Made by a program: the position numbers and the translations under genes. A stretch of 64,000 bases of DNA, taken from assembly GCF_034314085.1 (NCBI RefSeq), contig NZ_JAVIWI010000001.1, positions 1,240,001 through 1,304,000 on the forward strand. The letters run 5' to 3'. Below are positions 17,550 through 26,493 of the stretch, in pieces. The stretch comes from Undibacterium sp. 5I1 (lineage in GTDB: Bacteria; Pseudomonadota; Gammaproteobacteria; Burkholderiales; Burkholderiaceae_D). The notes below the pieces were generated by a model, which saw nothing but the letters and a program-made list of their open reading frames with translations, made no database searches and was not told the origin of the DNA. Position 1 is the first letter of the stretch. Every line of letters starts with the position of its first letter.

Positions 17550-19271
17550 ATGATGTTGACTAATCCAGCAGCGAAGTACCGCGCCTTCCCACCTGTGCAA
17601 TTGACTAACCGTACCTGGCCTGACAAGGTCATTACCCATCCGCCGATTTGGATGAGTACAGATTTGCGCGATGGTAACCAGGCTTTGATCGAGCCGATGA
17701 GTCCTGAGAAAAAATTGCGATTCTTCGAGATGCTGGTGCAGATCGGTTTGAAAGAAATTGAAGTCGGCTTTCCATCCGCATCACAAACGGATTTTGATTT
17801 TGTCCGCAAGCTGATTGATGAAAATCGTATTCCCGATGATGTCACGATCATTGTTTTGACCCAGTCGCGTGATGAGTTAATCCGTCGTACTGTGGAGTCA
17901 GTTGTCGGCGCCAAACAGGCGATTGTGCATTTGTATAATTCCATCGCACCAGCCTTCCGCCGTATCGTTTTTGGTATGTCGCGTGAAGAGATTAAAGCCA
18001 TCGCCGTCAACGGCACCAAGCTCGTTAAAGAACTGGTCGCACAACATCCGGAGACCAAATGGGGTTTTGAATATTCGCCAGAATCCTTTAGCCTCACTGA
18101 ACTCGATTTCTCAAAAAATGTGTGCGATGCCGTGTCGGAGGTCTGGCAACCAACACCGTATAACAAAATGATTTTTAACTTGCCATCCACTGTTGAGTCA
18201 AGTACGCCCAATGTGTATGCCGATCAGATCGAATGGATGCATCGCAAATTGGCGCGTCGCGATTCCATCATCATCAGTGTGCATCCACACAATGATCGCG
18301 GCACGGCAGTTGCCTCGGCCGAGCTGGCCGTGATGGCGGGAGCGGATCGGGTTGAAGGCTGTTTGTTTGGTAATGGCGAGCGTACCGGCAATGTTGATTT
18401 GGTGACTTTGGCATTGAACCTTTACACCCAGGGCGTGCATCCAGGTCTCGATTTTTCTGATATTGATATGGTGCGTCAATGCGTCGAAGACTGTAATCAA
18501 TTGCCGGTGCATCCACGTCATCCTTATGTCGGCGATCTGGTATTTACTGCTTTCTCGGGCTCACATCAGGATGCGATCAAAAAAGGTTTTGCCCAACAAA
18601 AACCAGATGCGATTTGGGAAGTGCCGTATTTGCCGATTGACCCTGCGGATTTGGGTCGCAGCTACGATGCAGTGATCCGTGTTAATAGTCAGTCAGGTAA
18701 GGGTGGGGTTGCCTATTTGCTGGAGCAAGATTACGGATTGTCTTTGCCACGTCGTTTGCAAATTGAATTTAGCCGCGTCGTACAAGCAGTAACCGACACC
18801 AGCGGAAAAGAAATTGTTGCCAGTGATATCTATGCCGTGTTCAAAAAAGAATATCTGGATCAGTTGGCGCCGTATGCTTATGTTGGTCATCGCATGAGCG
18901 AAGACACAGCCCAAGCCGAATCGGTGCAGATTGAAGTCGATATTACACATCATGGCAAGAAAAAAACCTTGAAAGGTCATGGCAATGGCCCGATTGATGC
19001 CTTTGTAAATGCAATAGGTATCGACATCAAATTGATGGACTATCACGAGCACGCAATTACCTCGGGTGCTGACGCTCAAGCGGCCTGTTATGTGGAATTA
19101 CGGGTAGAGCAGGGCGCAACTCAGTTCGGTGTCGCGCTGGATGGCAATATCGTCAGAGCGTCTTTTAAAGCGGTGATTGGTGCGATCAATCGTAGTGTGA
19201 ACATCAGCAACAAAGTGACAGCAATTGTCGCGGATAAAGATCAGCCCATCGCTATCAGTAAGGCAGCGTAG
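17550..19271 (+). CDS. leuA: 2-isopropylmalate synthase, long (type 2) form
   Basis: Condenses acetyl-CoA and 2-oxoisovalerate, the first committed step of leucine synthesis. The ~573-residue chain matches the LeuA2 form (about 550-600 aa). The catalytic TIM barrel has [12 protein letters not shown] near residue 36, [23 protein letters not shown] with the metal-binding His region, and [12 protein letters not shown]. The C-terminal LeuA dimerisation/regulatory domain (about 430-573) ends in [13 protein letters not shown], where leucine feedback acts in this family. The start at 17550 (or 17553) follows AGGA; the frame upstream is open but lacks homology. Confidence 0.95.
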   Translation: MMLTNPAAKYRAFPPVQLTNRTWPDKVITHPPIWMSTDLRDGNQALIEPMSPEKKLRFFEMLVQIGLKEIEVGFPSASQTDFDFVRKLIDENRIPDDVTIIVLTQSRDELIRRTVESVVGAKQAIVHLYNSIAPAFRRIVFGMSREEIKAIAVNGTKLVKELVAQHPETKWGFEYSPESFSLTELDFSKNVCDAVSEVWQPTPYNKMIFNLPSTVESSTPNVYADQIEWMHRKLARRDSIIISVHPHNDRGTAVASAELAVMAGADRVEGCLFGNGERTGNVDLVTLALNLYTQGVHPGLDFSDIDMVRQCVEDCNQLPVHPRHPYVGDLVFTAFSGSHQDAIKKGFAQQKPDAIWEVPYLPIDPADLGRSYDAVIRVNSQSGKGGVAYLLEQDYGLSLPRRLQIEFSRVVQAVTDTSGKEIVASDIYAVFKKEYLDQLAPYAYVGHRMSEDTAQAESVQIEVDITHHGKKKTLKGHGNGPIDAFVNAIGIDIKLMDYHEHAITSGADAQAACYVELRVEQGATQFGVALDGNIVRASFKAVIGAINRSVNISNKVTAIVADKDQPIAISKAA

Positions 19272-19465
19272 AGTTGCGTAGGCGTACACGGGATACATAA
19301 CCGGCATGTAAGCGGTTTTGATCCTCACCGGCCACAGTTTGTGCGCTGCACATCGCTATGATGCAGCGCCAAATGGTGTGGAAGGCTACAATGTTGAGCA
19401 AATTACTCAACACTCTTTCGTACTATTTCCGCGATGACCGACAAGGCTATGACTGAAAAAAACCG

Positions 19466-20671
19466 ATGCTCAGCGTCGCCCAAGCACTTGATTTTTTATT
19501 GAGTGCAGCGCGACCTGTGACTGAGACTGAAATTGTCTCCACGCTAGAGGCCAATGGTCGCGTGCTGGCGCAGGCACAAAGTTCCTTACTGCATGTGCCG
19601 CCGATGGACAATACCCAAATGGACGGATATGCCGTGCGCGCTGCCGATTGCGTCGGTGGCACTGCGCAACTGCGCGTGACCCAACGTATTCCTGCAGGGC
19701 ATATCGGACAAGCGCTGACTGCCGGGACTGCGGCCAGGATTTTTACTGGCGCGATGATACCTAATGGTGCCGACGCCGTTGTCATGCAAGAGCAATGCAG
19801 TCTGGATGGCGACATCGTGACAGTGGCGCATGCGCCTAAGTCGGGAGAATGGATACGTCGGCAAGGTGAGGACATTCAATCTGGTGCGATGATTTTGCAG
19901 GCCGGTACTCGTCTGCGCGCGCAAGAACTTGGCTTAGCGGCCTCAGTCGGTCTGGCAACCTTGCCTGTGGTGCGCAAACTCAGGGTCGCAATATTTTTTA
20001 CTGGCGATGAGCTGGCAATGCCAGGCGAAGTCTTAAAGCCCGGCGCGATCTACAATTCCAACCGCTTTACCTTGACCGGCCTGTTGCAAAACATGGGCTG
20101 CGAGATCACCGATTACGGCATCGTGCCTGATAATTTGCAATCGACCCGCGACACCCTAAGGCTGGCCGCACAAACGCATGATCTGATCATTACTTCTGGT
20201 GGTGTCTCAGTCGGTGAAGAAGATCATATCAAGCCCGCAGTAGAGGCAGAAGGTCGCCTCAATATGTGGCAGATCGCGGTCAAACCCGGCAAGCCACTGG
20301 CTTTTGGTGAAGTCCAATCAGCCTTCTTCTTAGGTTTGCCTGGCAATCCGGTCTCCAGCTTTGTCACGTTTTTATTATTTGTGCGGCCGTTTATTTTGGC
20401 GATGCAGGGCGTGACTGATATCGCAACAAATATTGCGCCGCAATCGTATAGGATGCGCGCCGATTTTGATTGGCCCAAACCGGATCGCCGCAACGAATTT
20501 TTACGCGTTAAACTGAATCAGTCAGACGGGCTGGATCTGTTTACCAACCAAAGCTCAGGCGTACTTACCTCGACCGTTTGGGGCGACGGTTTGATCGACG
20601 TGGCGGCAGGGCAGGCGATTGCGAAAGGGGATTTGGTACGCTTTATCCCATTTACCAGTTTGATGTCGTAA
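19466..20671 (+). CDS. moeA: Molybdopterin molybdenumtransferase MoeA
   Basis: Inserts molybdate into adenylylated molybdopterin. The 401 residues show the MoeA order: PPMDNTQMDGYAVRAAD near 50, RIFTGAMIPNGADAVVMQE, TGDELAMPGE, the MPT-binding TSGGVSVGEEDH and the VKPGKPLAFG/FLGLPGNPVSSF stretch; the C-terminal MoeA_C domain follows. The natural start is unclear. ATGs at 19434 and 19449 would give a typical MTEKKPMLSV-like N-terminus, but an A7 tract (19456-19462) leaves them one base out of frame. As the sequence stands the gene must start at 19466, where no ribosome-binding site is seen. Confidence 0.92.
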   Translation: MLSVAQALDFLLSAARPVTETEIVSTLEANGRVLAQAQSSLLHVPPMDNTQMDGYAVRAADCVGGTAQLRVTQRIPAGHIGQALTAGTAARIFTGAMIPNGADAVVMQEQCSLDGDIVTVAHAPKSGEWIRRQGEDIQSGAMILQAGTRLRAQELGLAASVGLATLPVVRKLRVAIFFTGDELAMPGEVLKPGAIYNSNRFTLTGLLQNMGCEITDYGIVPDNLQSTRDTLRLAAQTHDLIITSGGVSVGEEDHIKPAVEAEGRLNMWQIAVKPGKPLAFGEVQSAFFLGLPGNPVSSFVTFLLFVRPFILAMQGVTDIATNIAPQSYRMRADFDWPKPDRRNEFLRVKLNQSDGLDLFTNQSSGVLTSTVWGDGLIDVAAGQAIAKGDLVRFIPFTSLMS

Positions 20672-20774
20672 TACGGTCGGTGGCGCAATTCATAATGCAA
20701 TGAACGCCGTCGCTTTCAGCGTCAATTTTTTCTCCAGTTAGTCATCCCATAAGTTAAGCAGTTTTAGCTATTTT

Positions 20775-21032
20775 ATGAAAATTCAATTACGTTTTTTTGC
20801 CAGCATCCGCGAAGCACTTAATACCTCGGAAGAGACGGTCAATTTACCCGCAGAAGTTAAAACCATCGGCGATGTCCGTCACTGGTTAACCGCTCGCGGT
20901 GATGTTTGGGCCGACGCTCTGGCTGAAGGCCGTGCCTTGCGCATGGCCTACGACCAGCAGTTGACAGATGCCGATACCTTGATCGAAGACGGTGGCGAGG
21001 TCGCGTTTTTCCCCCCTGTGACTGGCGGTTGA
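20775..21032 (+). CDS. moaD: Molybdopterin synthase small subunit MoaD
   Basis: An 85-residue ubiquitin-like sulfur carrier. The C-terminal Gly-Gly (FFPPVTGG) is the thiocarboxylate-forming end that enters the MoaE active site. The N-terminal MKIQLRFFASIREAL is typical. It is transcribed in order moeA-moaD-moaE, and its TGA lies six bases before the moaE ATG. Confidence 0.93.
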   Translation: MKIQLRFFASIREALNTSEETVNLPAEVKTIGDVRHWLTARGDVWADALAEGRALRMAYDQQLTDADTLIEDGGEVAFFPPVTGG

Positions 21033-21037
21033 TCGCA

Positions 21038-21487
21038 ATGCCTATCTTTGTACAAACCGACGATTTTGATGCCAGTACCGAACTGGCCAAACTCCGTTCA
21101 GGCAATCCTGCCATCGGTGCCATCGTCAGCTTTGTTGGTCTGGTGCGCGATCTGAATGACGGCTTGGATATTCATGCCATGGAGCTGGAGCATTATCCCG
21201 GCATGACAGAAAAAGCCCTAGAGCAAATTGTTCAGCAAGCCCACGCGCGCTGGCACTTGCTGGACGCTTTGGTGATCCACCGGGTCGGTTCGCTCAAGCC
21301 TCTGGATCAGATAGTTTTGGTGGCAGTTGCATCGGCACACCGCGGCGAAGCTTTTGCCGCTTGTGAATTTGTGATGGATTATCTGAAGACGCAGGCACCG
21401 TTTTGGAAGAAAGAGCAAACCCCGCAAGGCGCACGCTGGGTTGATGCGCGGGAGACGGATGATAAGGCGCTGGATAAGTGGAAGTAA
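21038..21487 (+). CDS. moaE: Molybdopterin synthase large subunit MoaE
   Basis: With MoaD, converts cyclic pyranopterin monophosphate to molybdopterin. The ~149-residue protein has GAIVSFVGLVRDLNDG, LELEHYPGMTEKALEQI, IHRVGSLKPLDQIVLVAVASAHRGEAF and the C-terminal PFWKKEQTPQGARWVDA, containing the conserved Lys residues of the active site. The ATG at 21038 is preferred to the in-frame TTG at 21029. Confidence 0.94.
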   Translation: MPIFVQTDDFDASTELAKLRSGNPAIGAIVSFVGLVRDLNDGLDIHAMELEHYPGMTEKALEQIVQQAHARWHLLDALVIHRVGSLKPLDQIVLVAVASAHRGEAFAACEFVMDYLKTQAPFWKKEQTPQGARWVDARETDDKALDKWK

Positions 21488-21511
21488 GAGAGATTTAGCG
21501 CCATTAAATTA

Positions 21512-21593
21512 ATACTGGTAATGGGTATATTTTAATCGTCCAGAGAATCATTGGACAATAAGGCATATTTAGTAAAAATAATGGGGAGTATAT
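21512..21593 (+). repeat. Dispersed palindromic repeat, copy 2
   Basis: Starts ATACTGGTAATGGGTATATT, core CGTCCAGAGAATCATTGGAC, ends ATAATGGGGAGTATAT. Lies between moaE and crcB (same strand). Used here as the reference orientation. Confidence 0.8.
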
Positions 21594-21670
21594 GTTTTTC
21601 TCTCCTGCATTCATTCTCACTCGCTTTTGTATTCACCTGCTTTAACTCTCACCAACCTTGATTGCTCATA

Positions 21671-22063
21671 ATGATGAACACCCTCAGTTTTCTCGCAGTC
21701 GGTCTGGGTGCTGCCCTTGGTGCCTGGCTGCGCTGGGGCTTGGGCATCTGGCTTAACGCCACGCATCCATCCTTCCCCATGGGCACCTTACTTGCCAATC
21801 TCGGCGGTAGTTACATCATCGGATTATCGGTAGCATTTTTCTCTGCCAATCCGCATCTGTCGCCCGAATGGCGCTTGCTGGTGATTACCGGATTTTTGGG
21901 CGGCTTGACGACGTTCTCCACTTTCTCGGCAGAGTCCATGGGGCTATTACAGCGCGGCGATTATGCCGTCGCCCTATTGCACACCAGCCTGCATTTGTTT
22001 GGTTCTATTTTGTTGTGTTTCGCCGGATTTGCCAGTTGGCGTGGATTGACTCATTTATCCTGA
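21671..22063 (+). CDS. crcB: Fluoride channel FluC/CrcB
   Basis: A ~130-residue, four-segment membrane protein that exports fluoride as a dual-topology dimer. GAALGAWLRWGLGIWL, the GTLLANLGGSYIIG motif with the pore Asn, and GFLGGLTTFSTFSAE with the Phe box and the central Na+ site are all present. The start is one of two adjacent ATGs (21671/21674). No fluoride riboswitch was seen upstream. It is bracketed by two copies of the palindromic repeat. Confidence 0.94.
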   Translation: MMNTLSFLAVGLGAALGAWLRWGLGIWLNATHPSFPMGTLLANLGGSYIIGLSVAFFSANPHLSPEWRLLVITGFLGGLTTFSTFSAESMGLLQRGDYAVALLHTSLHLFGSILLCFAGFASWRGLTHLS

Positions 22064-22070
22064 AATATGG

Positions 22071-22153
22071 TATTTACAGGGGAGTATGTGCCAATTCATA
22101 CCTTTACGTCCAAATAATCATTGGACGATTAAAAATACAGTCCCCTAGTATTT
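22071..22153 (+). repeat. Dispersed palindromic repeat, copy 3
   Basis: Has CAGGGGAGTATG on the left, core CGTCCAAATAATCATTGGACG, and AAAAATACAGTCCCC on the right, the last resembling the copy at 40681-40765. Lies between crcB and pip. Confidence 0.7.
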
Positions 22154-22183
22154 ATTTTCTATTTAACCTGATTGCACTCACTT

Positions 22184-23143
22184 ATGACTAACTTATCACT
22201 GTTCCCACCAATAGAACCCTACAAAACTGGCAGCTTGCAGGTCGATGAATTGCATACCCTGTATTGGGAAGAATGCGGCAATCCCGACGGGCAGCCAGTG
22301 CTGTTTTTACATGGCGGACCAGGCGGTGGTACGTCGCCTACGCACCGGCGATTTTTTGATCCGACGCATTACCGTATTGTCCTGTTCGATCAGCGCGGCG
22401 CTGGCAAATCTACACCGTTAGGCGAATATCGCAACAACACGACGCCGCTCCTGATCGACGATATTGAAAAAATTCGCGTCATGCTCGGCATCTCCGACTG
22501 GCTGGTCTTCGGCGGATCATGGGGCTCCACGCTGGCGCTAGCCTATGGCGAAGCGCATCCGGAACGCTGCCTCGGCTTCATCCTGCGCGGCATCTTCTTG
22601 TGCACCAAGGCGGAAGTCGATTGGTTCGTCAACGGCATGGGCAATTTTTATCCCGAAGTGCATCAGCGCTTTGCCGACGCCATTCCCGCAGAAGAACGCC
22701 ACGATCTGCTGCAAGCCTACGTAAAGCGCCTGTTTTGTGACGACCCGGCAATCTACATGGAAGCCGCCCGCAACTGGAGCCGCTACGAAGGATCATGCCT
22801 GTTCCTAGAGCCGCAGCCGCAAGCGATTGAAGACTTTGAATCCGACGCCATCAGCCTCGGCATCGGTCGTTTAGAAGCACATTACATGCTGCACGCAGCC
22901 TTCATGGAAGAAGACCAGTTGATTCAGCAAATTGGCAAAATCCGCCATCTGCCAGCCGTTATCGTGCAAGGCCGCTACGACGTCATCTGCCCACCAGTAT
23001 CAGCCTACCGCCTGCATCAGGCCTGGCCAGAAGCCGCCTACCACGTGATTGGCGATGCGGGGCATGCTGCGATGGAGCCGGGGATTGCGAGTGCGTTGGT
23101 GAAGGCGACGGAGGAATTTAAAACTGGTGGGCGGTTTTTTTAG
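22184..23143 (+). CDS. pip: Proline iminopeptidase
   Basis: A cytoplasmic alpha/beta hydrolase (peptidase family S33) that removes N-terminal proline. The ~319-residue chain has HGGPGGGTSP (oxyanion-hole region), FDQRGAGKSTP, the nucleophile elbow GGSWGSTLAL with Ser, and the C-terminal GRYDVICPP (Asp) and GDAGHAA (His). The ATG at 22184 is chosen over a TTG at 22172. Codon and base use are more GC-rich than the accessory genes that follow. Confidence 0.94.
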   Translation: MTNLSLFPPIEPYKTGSLQVDELHTLYWEECGNPDGQPVLFLHGGPGGGTSPTHRRFFDPTHYRIVLFDQRGAGKSTPLGEYRNNTTPLLIDDIEKIRVMLGISDWLVFGGSWGSTLALAYGEAHPERCLGFILRGIFLCTKAEVDWFVNGMGNFYPEVHQRFADAIPAEERHDLLQAYVKRLFCDDPAIYMEAARNWSRYEGSCLFLEPQPQAIEDFESDAISLGIGRLEAHYMLHAAFMEEDQLIQQIGKIRHLPAVIVQGRYDVICPPVSAYRLHQAWPEAAYHVIGDAGHAAMEPGIASALVKATEEFKTGGRFF

Positions 23144-23208
23144 GGAATTCAATTTTGTGAGCTAGATCGAATTTGCTCCATGGCAATGCGTAACTAGTTG
23201 AAGTAAAG

Positions 23209-24018
23209 CTAATCGGACTGCGTAGCTTCTTGCGCAGGTTCGATCGACCATAGGGTTTGAAGATATTCCCAATGAATATCCAACCATTCAAATACCGCCG
23301 CCAAGCGCAATGAGAAAAGCGCTGAGTTATCGCGTTTCTTTTCTAAAATTATTCCCGCGGGATAAGCGATATCAAAACCATCCGTGGTTGGATTATAGTC
23401 GGTAACTTTCTGCAGCAAGCCGCCGCTAATCCCGTGAAGATCAGGAATGTCCGCGTGAGTACGCGCTCCTTGAATCTGGCCGGTTTTTGTTAAGCATGTT
23501 GCAATGTGGTATCGCTCGCAAAAATTCTTATATGGAAATGACCGCGCGCTAACGTCCGTGACGGTATAACGCATACCTTCGGATCGGAACTCTCCAAGAA
23601 TTTTTGCTGTTTTATTAACCGCCTTTGTATTCCTTGAATGGGGGAAGCCAATTGCCTGAAACAATGGTGAGGGAACTGAATTGCCAGCCAGATACTTATC
23701 AATCGTTATGAATTTATCCAGAATGCAATCCTTAACAAGCCCTTCTGGAAGAGGGATAGCCGCCAAATCGAGAGGGTCATCATCCCTGCTCGGAAATATT
23801 GAGCAGTCTGAAAGAAATGCGGGAAGCCCTCCGACTTCGTAGAACGTTTTCTCGAAATATATGAATGTCTTTTCTCCTTTTAGGCTCTCCATGACGTGTG
23901 CAGCAGTTATGAAAAACATTTGGGTACGGTGCATTACAAGTACTGCGCTACCAACGGATTGGTATTTTTTTTTGTCGTTATTATATGAATAGAAAGGTAT
24001 TACTGAATCGCTGTACAT
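23209..24018 (-). CDS. Trypsin-like serine peptidase domain protein
   Basis: About 269 residues from the ATG at 24018; the frame is open 34 codons further but that part overlaps the upstream gene. A chymotrypsin-type triad can be read: His in FITAAHVMES, Asp in DPLDLAAIPL and Ser in DLHGISGGLL (the GxSGG motif). There is no signal peptide, so a cytoplasmic role is likely. Base composition is AT-rich compared with pip. It is encoded 67 bp after the FRG-domain gene, probably in one transcript. Such peptidases often occur in conflict systems; no specific function is known here. Confidence 0.65.
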   Translation of the reverse strand: MYSDSVIPFYSYNNDKKKYQSVGSAVLVMHRTQMFFITAAHVMESLKGEKTFIYFEKTFYEVGGLPAFLSDCSIFPSRDDDPLDLAAIPLPEGLVKDCILDKFITIDKYLAGNSVPSPLFQAIGFPHSRNTKAVNKTAKILGEFRSEGMRYTVTDVSARSFPYKNFCERYHIATCLTKTGQIQGARTHADIPDLHGISGGLLQKVTDYNPTTDGFDIAYPAGIILEKKRDNSALFSLRLAAVFEWLDIHWEYLQTLWSIEPAQEATQSD

Positions 24019-24085
24019 GGGTTTTTCTAATGTTTGAATTAACCGGTCTGCACGGCTTTTCACGCATGTCCGGTTGAATGATGGG

Positions 24086-25011
24086 TTATACCTTTGTGTT
24101 ATCCAGCGGAGGCGGCACAATATCTCTGAAGTATGAAAATTTCGGATTGTAGTTATATGCGTTTTTTACATCTAACGCCACACCATCAGCGCTATCGTAG
24201 AGGTTACCTCCCGTTATGTTCATCAATTCTAAACGGGTAAATACATCTGAAGTCGCTGCTTGGTTTATGAATATTTTCGTAAGTATGGGCTTGCCGGGTC
24301 TTGTTTCCACACCGTTAAAGAAGGAAGTCTCTACTTTCTTTTCTATGTAGTCTTCAAGGTCTACTAAGCCCATATTCCCATAACAAAGCGTGTCGTAAAT
24401 AAAGCAACCTAGCTGCCGTTGCATTCGTTTGTTAGAACGTCCAGGGAATGGAATGAATTGTAGACAATTTGTGGGAAATCCGTTCTTGAAGTCTTCAGCC
24501 TTGGTATATTGAAATTCATGGATCGCTTTATAGTATTTATCGATGCTGTCCATCGAGTTGTGAATTTCTCTCGCCCATGCTTCTGCGAGTTGCTTAATGT
24601 TCAATGCGTAGACCACAGAATATGCCGCTTTTTCCCTTAGCACTCGTGTCCCATTGAACGCAAAAAACAATGCGACGTAAGGAGAGTAGGAAAAATCTAA
24701 GCAAGGAGTTGGGACGCCATGATGTCTCCCATGCTCCAGTGCTTCAAATCTGTTCGTGTGATCAAATGAATCGATGCCCAGTTTTTCTAAGCCAACTCTG
24801 TACGCTGTGAGCGCTTCATCAATATCAGACTTCCAATCTTCATGAGGGGTTGAACAGTGCCTTTGCCAAGTGTTTACGAGACGGTATGAACTATTTTCAT
24901 GTCCCCGGAATACGAAAGTATCGTTTGGCTCATGAGCCAGTGCCTCAAGAAATGCAATTGCTCCTTTTGCATTTTGAAAACGTTTTGTGACTATACTTAT
25001 AATTTTGTCAT
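24086..25011 (-). CDS. FRG-domain protein with disrupted start
   Basis: The open frame encodes ~300 residues. The namesake motif is in FVFRGHENSSYRL near the N-terminus, then EALEHGRHHGVPTPCLDFSYSPYVALFFAFNG (the conserved H-G-P-T-LD-S-P-ALFFA core), and a C-terminal LELMNITGGNLYDSADGVALDVKNAY typical of FRG proteins. No ATG, GTG or TTG lies in frame between the upstream stop and 24670. An ATG at 25011 would fit if the A4 tract at 25003-25006 had one more A. FRG proteins are of unknown function and frequent in accessory and defence regions. It is either a frameshifted gene or one using a rare start. Confidence 0.7.
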
Positions 25012-25280
25012 AAAGGCATAACGTGATTTAATTTTCTTTTTGCAATAATAACCGTCCGAGGAAAAATAGCAAACTTGCTCTAGATATCGTGAAACGCTGA
25101 TGAACGCTAGATATATTTGGTTGTACTGATTAAATGCACAGTATAACCAAATACACAAAAACACAAAAACATCACACCTACAAAATCACGTTTATCAGTT
25201 CAACATCACATCTTTATAGGCAGAAGCCACGTGCATGATTATGTCTAAATACTGATCTGCAACTGAATATAGAGTAAGCA

Positions 25281-25527
25281 ATGTCAGCTTTATACGATCA
25301 AAATGCACCCAAAAAAACAACAAACCTGAGCATCAATAGTGATTTTCTCAAACGTGCTGGCGACTTGGATATTAATTTTTTCAGCATCTTAGAAGTGGCG
25401 CTGATTAATCAAATGAAGTTGAAACAGGCTGAACTTTGGTTGGCGCAAAAACCGGAATGCTATTACTGCACAAAACGAATCCATAGACAAGGGCGGCGTG
25501 TTCAGCGATGGTCTTCGGAGTTTTTGA
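25281..25527 (+). pseudogene. ccdA: CcdA-family antitoxin, frameshifted, without ccdB
   Basis: The first ~56 codons match CcdA-type antitoxins: TNLSINSDFLKRAGDLDIN (DNA-binding part), LEVALINQMKLKQAELWLAQ. After the A5 tract at 25447-25451 the family ending is found in another frame, reading NRNAITAQNESIDKGGVFSDGLRSF and a stop at 25525-25527; this matches the conserved CcdA C-terminus. One surplus A explains the break. The undisturbed frame instead runs on to 25565 with unrelated residues. No CcdB toxin gene follows; the next gene is on the other strand. It is probably a decayed addiction remnant. Confidence 0.75.
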
Positions 25528-25638
25528 TGTCTCAGTTCATCGTTGATGAAAATAAAAATCCGTAAATTGATTGGCGCTGCTGCCACGGCAATTAATTGAT
25601 GCAGTGGCAGCGCAATGGCAACATATTGCGGTAAATTT

Positions 25639-26493
25639 TTAGCGGTTGTTCCGCGACATAAATACCAGACGTTCGAACAGATGTACGTCTTGCTCGTTCT
25701 TGAGCAAGGCTCCGTGCAGTGGCGGCACTGCTAGTTTGTTGTCTTTGCTGCGCAGTGCTTCTGCCGGGATGTCTTCTGCCAAAAGCAGTTTGAGCCAGTC
25801 GATCAGTTCTGATGTGGATGGTTTCTTTTTCAGACCACTGACTTCGCGGACTTCATAAAAAGTTTGTAGCGCGCTGGCGAGCAGATCGCTTTTTAATTTT
25901 GGGAAGTGGACATCGACGATTTTTTGCATCGTCTCTTTTTCCGGGAACTTGATGTAATGGAAAAAGCAACGACGCAGGAAGGCATCGGGCAATTCTTTTT
26001 CGTTATTTGATGTGATGATGACCAACGGGCGATGTACGGCGCGCACCATTTCGCGGGTTTCGTAGACATAGAATTCCATGCGGTCTAATTCGCGCAGCAA
26101 ATCGTTCGGGAATTCAATATCTGCTTTATCGATTTCATCAATCAGCAAGACGACTGGCTGATCGGCGGTAAATGCTTGCCACAAGACGCCTTTGACGATG
26201 TAGTTGTGGATGTCTTTAACGCGCTCGTCACCTAATTGCGAATCGCGCAGACGCGATACGGCGTCGTATTCATACAAACCTTGTTGCGCTTTGGTGGTGG
26301 ATTTAATGTGCCACTGCAGGAGCGGCATATTGAGTGCCGCCGCGACTTCTTCTGCTAGCATGGTTTTGCCGGTGCCGGGCTCACCTTTGATCAGCAATGG
26401 GCGTTGCAGGGTGAGGGCGGCATTGACTGCCAGTTTCAAATCATCGGTCGCGACATAATTTTGTGCGCCATCAAAGCGGGTAGGCTGTGTCAT
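25639..26493 (-). CDS. MoxR-family AAA+ ATPase
   Basis: A 284-residue MoxR-type chaperone ATPase. Walker A is GEPGTGKTMLAEEV (~37-50), Walker B VVLLIDEIDKAD (~117), sensor 1 VIITSNNEKELPDAFLRRC with the Arg finger, then the AAA lid. MoxR proteins usually act with a von Willebrand A-domain protein encoded next door to mature or activate enzymes; no such gene lies downstream here, where the ccdA remnant and accessory genes are found instead. It is divergent from two cytochrome c genes. Confidence 0.9.
   Translation of the reverse strand: MTQPTRFDGAQNYVATDDLKLAVNAALTLQRPLLIKGEPGTGKTMLAEEVAAALNMPLLQWHIKSTTKAQQGLYEYDAVSRLRDSQLGDERVKDIHNYIVKGVLWQAFTADQPVVLLIDEIDKADIEFPNDLLRELDRMEFYVYETREMVRAVHRPLVIITSNNEKELPDAFLRRCFFHYIKFPEKETMQKIVDVHFPKLKSDLLASALQTFYEVREVSGLKKKPSTSELIDWLKLLLAEDIPAEALRSKDNKLAVPPLHGALLKNEQDVHLFERLVFMSRNNR

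Noticed and set aside
21594..21670. Possible fluoride riboswitch before crcB
   Set aside because: The conserved fluoride-switch motifs are not present.
24019..24120. 34-codon N-terminal extension of the peptidase
   Set aside because: Overlaps the FRG gene and shows no domain features; the ATG at 24018 suits better.
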